A stretch of DNA of 20,438 nucleotides from the NCBI GenBank assembly GCA_938041635.1, contig CALIAD010000177.1, positions 1-20,438 of the forward strand, given 5' to 3'. Positions 15,149-20,438 of the stretch are shown one piece after another (the stretch's first letter is position 1; every line of letters begins with the position of its first letter). The notes beneath the pieces were generated by a model. It saw only the letters and a list, made by a program, of their open reading frames with translations, had not been told where the DNA came from and ran no database searches. Source of the DNA: an uncultured Atopobium sp. Its GTDB lineage: Bacteria > Actinomycetota > Coriobacteriia > Coriobacteriales > Atopobiaceae. The position numbers and the translations under genes were made by a program.

Positions 15149-17947
15149 TTACGCAACAACGTCGTGGCAGCGGTGGCAAAGGTGATCCTCACCAAGCTCG
15201 CGATAGTTCCAGCAACGGTCGCAGCGCTCGCCGTTTGCAGGATAGACGCTTACGCTCAGCTCAGAACCTTCGGAGACGGTAACCTCAGAGCAGACAAATG
15301 CCTCAGCAAAGTCAAGGCCAGCATGAGAAATGGATGCAGCCTGCTCAGCGGTAAGGGTAACCTCTGCACGAGTAGCCTGCGTGGTCTTCTCGGTAACAAC
15401 ACCTGCCTCAAGAGCAGTCTCATATGCCTTAGTGTATGCGGCGCGAGCATCAACCAGTACCTGATATGCAGGAAGCAGTGATGTGTACTCGTCAGTGCCC
15501 ATAGGAGCCTTATACCAGTCGAGAAGAGCTGCGTACTTCTGACCGTCACGCATAGACTCTGGCAGGAACTGCATAGCCTCGTCGGTGGTGTAAACAAGAA
15601 TTGGCTGCAGGTCATGAACAAGCATGGAGAGAATCTCTGCCCAAACAGTCTGAGCGCTTCTGCGTGTTGCAGAATCTGCAGCATCGCAGTACATGCGGTC
15701 CTTAGTTGCGTTCAAGTAGCCATTGGAAAGCTCGATGATGTAGTCGTAGAGAGTGCGGAAGACATTGTTGAAACGATATCCCTCGTAAGCCTCAGTAACT
15801 GCAGCATGAACCTCGCACATACGTGCAAGAACAAGACGGTCATACTCTTCAAGGTCCGCTACAGCAACTGCATCGGTAGCAGGATCAAACTGGCCCTCGA
15901 GCTCGCCAAGAAGGAAGCGCAGGGTGTTTCTGAACCTACGGTATGCATCGCCTACCTGGGAAAGAATGGCGTCATCGCAAGGAACGTCAGTTGAAGTGTC
16001 AACAGAAGCAACCCAAAGGCGTAGGACATCTGCGCCACGCTCAGCGCAAACGGCATTTGGATCAATGACATTGCCCAGAGACTTACTCATCTTGCGTCCC
16101 TGACCATCAAGCGTAAAGCCCTGTGAGACAACAGACTTGTAAGGAGCAACTCCGTAGGCTCCAACAGAAGTCATGAGAGAACTCATGAACCAACCACGGT
16201 GCTGGTCGGAGCCCTCAAGATACATATCAGCTGGGAACTTAAGGTTTGGACGGTGTTTGCAAACAGCAGTGTGAGAAACACCAGAATCCCACCAAACGTC
16301 CAAAATATCCTTATTTGTCTTGAGATTGTGGCCGCCACACTTAGGACAGACGCAAGCGTCTCCTAAATAGGTCTTAGGATCGTCGGTAAACCAAGCATCA
16401 GAGCCCTTCTCGCGGAAAAGCTTGATGACAGCGTCAAGTGTCTGGTCATTGATAACGGTTTCGCCGCAATCCTCGCAGGTGAAAGCAGGGATTGGAACAC
16501 CCCAGTTACGCTGCCTGGAAATGCACCAGTCAGGGCGGCCTTCAACCATAGAACCAATACGCTTTACCGCGTTTGCAGGATAGAACTTAACCTTTGTAAG
16601 CTCCTCTGCTGCCTGCTGACGCAGACCAGTCTTATCCATGGAGACAAACCACTGGCTTGTTGCGCGGAAAATAACGGGCTCTTTACAACGCCAGCAGTGT
16701 GGATAGCTGTGGGTAATCTCTTCTGCAAGAATGAGCGTTCCACGGTCTTTGAGCCACTGAACAATGACAGGGTTAGCCTCATTGACCTCCATACCAGAGA
16801 AGGGGCCACCAGTGCCCTGACCGTCACCTTTGAAGAAGTGGCCGTCATCATCAACAGGCATAGTCTGTGGAATATCAAAGCGAACACCAGCGTTATAGTC
16901 GTCTACGCCATGACCGGGTGCGGAGTGAACAACACCAGTACCGTCGTCAAGGGTAACGTACTCGGCGTAGATAAATCTACCAGTGTTACCAAGGTCACCA
17001 AAGATTGGCTGCTTATACTCATTACCTGCAAGCTCAACGCCAGTCTTCTTCCAAGTATTACCTTCTGCGTCCTGAGCAAGCTTCCAATCGGTATAACCAA
17101 ACTTGGCAGCAGCTTTCTCTGCAAGAGCTTCAGCAACAATCTCTACATGTCCATCAGGAAGCTCAAGAGCAACATAGTTAGCCTCAGGGTGCAGAATAAC
17201 TGCCTCGTCAGCAGGCATTGTCCATGGGGTTGTAGTCCAGATATCTACCCAAGTCTTACCTGCGTAAGCCTCAAGACCCTCAGGAACAGTAGTTAGTTCA
17301 AAGCGAACAAAGATTGCGGTAGAGGTGACATCGTGATACTCAATCTCTGCCTCAGAGAGAGCAGTGTGGTCATGAGTACACCAGTGAACAGGCTTGGTAC
17401 CTCTATACACAGAGCCCTTGTCGTAGATTGCCTTGAAGATCTCAACATCAGTTGCGTCGTAATCGTTGACGTAAGTGAGATAAGGGTTATCCCACTCGCC
17501 CAGAACACCAAGGCGCTTAAAGCCCTGACGCTGGGTGTCTACCTGCTCAACCGCCATCTTGCGGCAGAGCTCACGGATCTTCTCGGTAGATAACTGATTG
17601 AACTTCTCTGTGCCAAGCATCTGCTCAACCTTGTGCTCGATTGGCTGACCATGGCAGTCCCAACCAGGAACATAAGGAGTCTGGAAGCCCTGCATAGCCT
17701 TATAGCGGTTGATGATGTCCTTGGAAATCTTATTCTGTGCGTGACCCAGGTGAATTGGACCGTTTGCATAAGGAGGTCCATCATGAAGGACAAACTTGTC
17801 ATGTCCCTCATTCTTCTTCATCAGGAGCTCATAGACGTTGTTTTGGTCCCAATCAGCCAAACGCTGAGGCTCATTCTGCGCAAGTGATGCGCGCATAGGA
17901 AAGCCTGTGTTTGGCAGGTTGGTGGTCTTTTTGTACTCGTTTGCCAT
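15149..17947 (-). CDS. ileS: Isoleucyl-tRNA synthetase
   Basis: Class I synthetase that charges tRNA-Ile and edits Val. Seen over 932 residues: HLGH of the HIGH motif (66-69), the CP1 editing domain in the first half (TTTPWTMPADEA), WWDSGVSH, the KMSKS loop (619-623, in GRKMSKSLGN), the anticodon-binding helical domain, and a C-terminal zinc module with Cys909, Cys912, Cys924 and Cys927. ATG at 17947 is chosen (MANEYKK), with AGAAAGG 9 nt upstream; the frame is open further up to a GTG at 18031, but that extension is the T-box terminator region and is not coding. Expression is expected to rise when tRNA-Ile is uncharged, through the T-box. Head of the ileS-lspA-rluD unit. Confidence 0.97.
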   Translation of the reverse strand: MANEYKKTTNLPNTGFPMRASLAQNEPQRLADWDQNNVYELLMKKNEGHDKFVLHDGPPYANGPIHLGHAQNKISKDIINRYKAMQGFQTPYVPGWDCHGQPIEHKVEQMLGTEKFNQLSTEKIRELCRKMAVEQVDTQRQGFKRLGVLGEWDNPYLTYVNDYDATDVEIFKAIYDKGSVYRGTKPVHWCTHDHTALSEAEIEYHDVTSTAIFVRFELTTVPEGLEAYAGKTWVDIWTTTPWTMPADEAVILHPEANYVALELPDGHVEIVAEALAEKAAAKFGYTDWKLAQDAEGNTWKKTGVELAGNEYKQPIFGDLGNTGRFIYAEYVTLDDGTGVVHSAPGHGVDDYNAGVRFDIPQTMPVDDDGHFFKGDGQGTGGPFSGMEVNEANPVIVQWLKDRGTLILAEEITHSYPHCWRCKEPVIFRATSQWFVSMDKTGLRQQAAEELTKVKFYPANAVKRIGSMVEGRPDWCISRQRNWGVPIPAFTCEDCGETVINDQTLDAVIKLFREKGSDAWFTDDPKTYLGDACVCPKCGGHNLKTNKDILDVWWDSGVSHTAVCKHRPNLKFPADMYLEGSDQHRGWFMSSLMTSVGAYGVAPYKSVVSQGFTLDGQGRKMSKSLGNVIDPNAVCAERGADVLRLWVASVDTSTDVPCDDAILSQVGDAYRRFRNTLRFLLGELEGQFDPATDAVAVADLEEYDRLVLARMCEVHAAVTEAYEGYRFNNVFRTLYDYIIELSNGYLNATKDRMYCDAADSATRRSAQTVWAEILSMLVHDLQPILVYTTDEAMQFLPESMRDGQKYAALLDWYKAPMGTDEYTSLLPAYQVLVDARAAYTKAYETALEAGVVTEKTTQATRAEVTLTAEQAASISHAGLDFAEAFVCSEVTVSEGSELSVSVYPANGERCDRCWNYRELGEDHLCHRCHDVVA

Positions 17948-17969
17948 CAAGCACAACCTTTCTGGGCAC

Positions 17970-18007
17970 AAATAAAGCGCCCGTCCCTCACAGCTGGGAC
18001 GAAGCGC
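17970..18007 (-). terminator. T-box-controlled intrinsic terminator before ileS
   Basis: UUCGUCCC pairs with GGGACGGG around an 8-nt loop, extended by GCG/CGC past a bulged C (18007-17977), then UUUAUUU (17976-17970). It shares CUUCGUCCC with the antiterminator, so the two folds exclude each other. Start codon of ileS lies 23 nt past the tail. Confidence 0.85.
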
Positions 18008-18226
18008 CACAATACACTTCGTTGTAACCACCCAGCGACGGATATGTCCGTTTACTCGGCTGGCCTGTCACGGCGACCATTTCCGGCAGCATCTACTAGT
18101 ACAAAAACCTGTACGTTTGAACTGCAGCTCCGAGGTGATGTTCACACGGACGCAAATGCGGACTTCCACCAACTCCGCTCGCTTGAGATTTGCGCTACCC
18201 AGCTACTGTCCTCATCACAGCTTGTG
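17970..18226 (-). promoter_or_regulatory. Ile-specific T-box riboswitch controlling ileS
   Basis: Minus-strand RNA shows all T-box parts. Stem I (18222-18126) has an AGCU/AGCU base and a GAUGA/GGAG kink-turn, an AGUA element (within 18210-18203), and the apical AGCGAGCGGAG...GGUGGAAG region (18183-18158). The specifier triplet AUC (18139-18137) follows GAAC. GUACA/UGUAC (18114-18099) may form stem II, and ACGGA/UCCGU (18051-18038) stem III. The T-box sequence GGGUGGUUACAACG (18033-18020) contains UGGU, which would pair with a tRNA ACCA end, matching the A discriminator of tRNA-Ile. The antiterminator pairs GCUGGG (18036-18031) with CCCAGC (17998-17993), plus ACGAAG with CUUCGU. The competing terminator is listed separately. 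Confidence 0.93.
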
Positions 18227-18232
18227 TTAGTA

Positions 18233-18241
18233 ATACTACCA
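18233..18241 (-). promoter_or_regulatory. Candidate extended -10 promoter for the ileS T-box transcript
   Basis: TGG-TAGTAT (18241-18233) gives an extended -10. The predicted start near 18226 sits just ahead of Stem I, which is where T-box transcripts usually begin. No good -35 was found. Confidence 0.35.
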
Positions 18242-18359
18242 CGTCTTGTGCTCATTGAACTAAGTAATACACACGCGTAAACCGTTTTTAACAAATTATG
18301 CGGAATCCTAATTTTAAATTTTTATAGAAATAAAAAATGTAGATTGGGTAAAACAAACC

Positions 18360-18365
18360 TAATAT
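18360..18365 (+). promoter_or_regulatory. Candidate -10 box for ftsH
   Basis: TAATAT about 50 nt before the ftsH ATG inside an AT-rich stretch. Only a weak -35 (TGTAGA, 16 nt spacing) precedes it. The gap 18242-18359 between the divergent promoters holds nothing else that I recognise. Confidence 0.35.
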
Positions 18366-18402
18366 CTAAGTGAGCTCATATCACATTTGAGCCAAACAGG
18401 TA

Positions 18403-18408
18403 AAGGGA
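18403..18408 (+). promoter_or_regulatory. Ribosome binding site deciding the ftsH start
   Basis: AAGGGA with a 5-nt spacer to ATG at 18414, favouring the 644-residue form over the TTG-started 653-residue reading. Confidence 0.7.
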
Positions 18409-18413
18409 CGTGT

Positions 18414-20348
18414 ATGGCAGATAACAATAACAAGCACCGTAGATCTATGTCGATGCTACTCTATATTGCAGTAGCCATCTTTGTATATCTCCTGCTTAGC
18501 AACACATTATTACCAGGACTTTTGCGTCAACAGGTACAAACTGTCTCGTACAGTGAGTTCCTTAACAAGATTGACAACAATGAAGTCACCAAGGTAGACC
18601 TTAATACGGGCAGCAGAAACATTAGGTTTACAACTGGCTCTGGAGATTCCGAGAAGGTCTTTGAGACCACGCAATTCCCTAATGATTCAACACTGGTTCA
18701 GACGCTTAGAGACCACAAAGTTGATTTCTCGGCTTCTATTCCTGACAACTCTACAAACATGCTGCTCTATGCCCTTATTCAGTATGGCATCCCTCTTGTT
18801 CTCTTCTTGGGCATTGGCTACTTTATCAACCGTTCCCTTAAACGCGCCATGGGTGACGATGGTCCTTCCATGAACTTTGGTGGCGGCTTTGGAGGTCTTG
18901 GCGGCAATCTTGGTCGCTCAAGTGCTAAAGAAATTAAGGGAGAAGACACAGGCATTACGTTTAAAGACGTTGCTGGCCAAGAAGAAGCTAAAGAGTCTAT
19001 GCAAGAGATTGTTAGCTTCCTTAAGACTCCCGATAAGTACAAAGAGATTGGCGCTCGTTGCCCTCGTGGTGCCCTGCTTGTAGGCCCTCCAGGTACTGGT
19101 AAGACCCTCATTGCTAAGGCAGTTGCTGGTGAGGCAGGCGTTCCTTTCTTCCAGATTGCCGGCTCTGAGTTTGTTGAGATGTTTGTTGGACGCGGTGCTG
19201 CAAAAGTCCGTGACCTCTTCAAGCAAGCAAATGAAAAGGCTCCTTGCATCATCTTTATTGACGAGATTGATGCTGTTGGTAAGCGCCGTGATGCTTCTCT
19301 CAACTCCAACGATGAGCGTGAGCAAACCTTAAACCAGCTGCTCTCTGAGATGGACGGCTTTGATAACCACAAGGGCATTGTTGTTCTTGCAGCAACCAAC
19401 CGCCCTGAGACCTTGGACAAGGCACTTCTGCGTCCTGGCCGTTTTGACCGCCGTATTCCTGTTGAGCTTCCAGACCTTAAGGGTCGTGAGGCAGTTCTTC
19501 AGATTCACGCCAATGATGTAAAGATGGAGCCAGGCGTTGACCTCTCTATTATTGCTAAGTCCACACCAGGCGCATCCGGTGCAGACCTTGCAAACATCAT
19601 CAACGAGGCAGCTCTTCGTGCTGTTCGCTTTGGTCGCCGTCGTGTTACCACCGAAGACCTTGCTGAGTCCGTTGACGTTGTTATTGCCGGCGCAAAGAAG
19701 AAGAACACTGTTCTTTCTGAGCACGAGAAGGACGTTGTGGCTTATCACGAGACCGGCCATGCAATTGTTGGTGCCATCCAGAAAAACGATGCTCCTGTTA
19801 CCAAGATCACCATTGTTCCTCGTACTGGCGGAGCTCTTGGCTTTACCATGCAAGTTGAGGATGACGAGCGTTATCTGATGAGCAAGAGCCAGGCAATGGA
19901 TGAGATTGCTGTACTCTGTGGTGGACGCGCAGCTGAAGAACTTATCTTTGGCGAGATGACCAATGGCGCTTCCAACGATATTGAGCGTGCAACAGCTATT
20001 GCTCGCGCTATGGTCACGCAGTACGGCATGTCTGACAAACTTGGTATGGTTACCCTCAGCCAGCAGCAAAGCCGTTATCTTGGTGGTGGCTCTTCCCTCA
20101 CCTGCTCTGAAGCAACAGCTGAAGAGATTGATGCTGAGGTTAGGCGTATTGTTGAAGAGGGCCATCAGCGTGCACTTCAGACGCTTAAAGAGAACCGCTT
20201 TAAGCTGCATGAGATTGCTCACTACCTGCAGAAGAAGGAAACTATCACCGGCGAGGAGTTCATGAATATCCTCAAGCGCGAGAATACCTTTGCACCAGTA
20301 GTTGAGAACACCAATGAGGAAGGTTCCTCTACCTCTTCAGCAGAGTAA
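18414..20348 (+). CDS. ftsH: ATP-dependent membrane zinc metalloprotease FtsH
   Basis: Hexameric membrane AAA+ protease that extracts and degrades unassembled membrane proteins and some regulators. Order over 644 residues: TM1 (about 14-29), a periplasmic/extracellular domain (30-112), TM2 (about 114-138), a Gly-rich linker (150-170), the AAA+ module with Walker A GPPGTGKT (224-231), pore motif FVG (257-259), Walker B IFIDEID (280-286) and arginine-finger region RPGRFDRR (340-347), then the protease domain with HETGH (445-449) and the third zinc ligand Asp522. After FVG the sequence reads RGAAKVRDLF where VGASRVRDLF is typical. A Ser/Glu-rich tail ends the protein. ATG at 18414 has AAGGGA 5 nt upstream; a TTG at 18387 also opens the frame but lacks support. 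Divergent from ileS. Confidence 0.97.
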   Translation: MADNNNKHRRSMSMLLYIAVAIFVYLLLSNTLLPGLLRQQVQTVSYSEFLNKIDNNEVTKVDLNTGSRNIRFTTGSGDSEKVFETTQFPNDSTLVQTLRDHKVDFSASIPDNSTNMLLYALIQYGIPLVLFLGIGYFINRSLKRAMGDDGPSMNFGGGFGGLGGNLGRSSAKEIKGEDTGITFKDVAGQEEAKESMQEIVSFLKTPDKYKEIGARCPRGALLVGPPGTGKTLIAKAVAGEAGVPFFQIAGSEFVEMFVGRGAAKVRDLFKQANEKAPCIIFIDEIDAVGKRRDASLNSNDEREQTLNQLLSEMDGFDNHKGIVVLAATNRPETLDKALLRPGRFDRRIPVELPDLKGREAVLQIHANDVKMEPGVDLSIIAKSTPGASGADLANIINEAALRAVRFGRRRVTTEDLAESVDVVIAGAKKKNTVLSEHEKDVVAYHETGHAIVGAIQKNDAPVTKITIVPRTGGALGFTMQVEDDERYLMSKSQAMDEIAVLCGGRAAEELIFGEMTNGASNDIERATAIARAMVTQYGMSDKLGMVTLSQQQSRYLGGGSSLTCSEATAEEIDAEVRRIVEEGHQRALQTLKENRFKLHEIAHYLQKKETITGEEFMNILKRENTFAPVVENTNEEGSSTSSAE

Positions 20349-20385
20349 CTTTGTCTCATAAGTAAAATTAAACGGCCGCCTATTC

Positions 20386-20431
20386 TGAACTGCCTCCCAT
20401 TTCTTGGACATAAGAAATGGGAGGCAGTTCA
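20386..20431. repeat. 20-bp perfect inverted repeat downstream of ftsH
   Basis: Two 20-nt arms (20386-20405 and 20412-20431) pair without mismatch around a GGACAT loop. No T-tract follows on either strand as far as the window shows. It begins 37 nt after the ftsH stop. It may be a U-tract-less terminator for ftsH, an mRNA 3'-end stabiliser, or a dispersed repeat element; the window ends 7 nt later. Confidence 0.7.
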
Positions 20432-20438
20432 TATGCGG

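Noticed and set aside
17948..18031. N-terminal extension of ileS to a GTG
   Set aside because: It would translate the T-box antiterminator and terminator; no SD, and IleS homology starts after the ATG at 17947.
18387..18413. TTG start adding nine residues to FtsH
   Set aside because: No SD upstream, whereas the ATG at 18414 has AAGGGA at ideal spacing.
19329..20222. Long minus-strand open frame (297 codons) opposite ftsH
   Set aside because: Antisense to the AAA+/protease domains of FtsH, low-complexity-like translation with many Asn/Leu/Cys and no family signal.
1..20438. CRISPR array, insertion sequence, tRNA, rRNA or phage genes
   Set aside because: No regularly spaced direct repeats, transposase motifs, terminal repeats flanking a gene, or RNA-gene signatures were seen on either strand.

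Overview
The window reads as a chromosomal housekeeping segment from a low-to-moderate-GC actinobacterium of the class Coriobacteriia. Family Atopobiaceae (Atopobium/Lancefieldella/Olsenella relatives) is my best guess. The reasons are mixed: GC looks close to half, the core is rimP-nusA-infB-rbfA-nrnA-truB-ribF, the IMP dehydrogenase is of the FSEYLLVPGYSS type that I associate with Clostridia and Coriobacteriia, and ileS carries a transcription-attenuating T-box rather than the translational type common in other Actinobacteria. The taxon is an inference, not a database result.

Layout, right to left, because almost everything is on the minus strand. (1) ileS (17947-15149), lspA and rluD are packed with adjacent or overlapping stop and start codons. 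They sit behind a T-box leader (18226-17970) whose specifier triplet reads AUC (Ile). (2) A membrane family-2 glycosyltransferase (13513-12206) of unknown product has its own promoter-like region. (3) guaB (12130-10607) and leuS (10531-7958) follow, with an 11-bp perfect hairpin between them. (4) A strong sigma-70-type promoter (7945-7917) and a leader hairpin (7890-7860) precede the translation/ribosome-maturation operon rimP-nusA-infB-rbfA-nrnA-truB-ribF. ribF is cut by the left edge. (5) On the plus strand, ftsH (18414-20348) diverges from ileS and is followed by a 20-bp perfect inverted repeat at the right edge.

Functionally the window is about making and quality-controlling the translation and membrane machinery. 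It contains Ile and Leu charging, IF2, 30S maturation (RimP, RbfA), NusA, tRNA and rRNA pseudouridylation (TruB, RluD family), nanoRNA/pAp turnover (NrnA), FMN/FAD synthesis, GMP synthesis, lipoprotein signal cleavage and membrane proteolysis. There are no mobile elements, CRISPR arrays, tRNAs or rRNAs.

The most interesting points are: a Cys3His zinc-finger-like tail on NusA, in an operon with no ylxR between nusA and infB; the fully foldable ileS T-box; the rimP promoter, whose spacer holds a 21-nt dyad and whose leader holds a terminator-like hairpin; the leuS leader hairpin; the degenerate adenylyltransferase motifs in RibF; and the long perfect hairpin after ftsH. I saw no wholly novel multi-gene system. 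The stretch 17948-18413 is the only gene-free region longer than 300 bases and is explained by the T-box and the divergent promoters.
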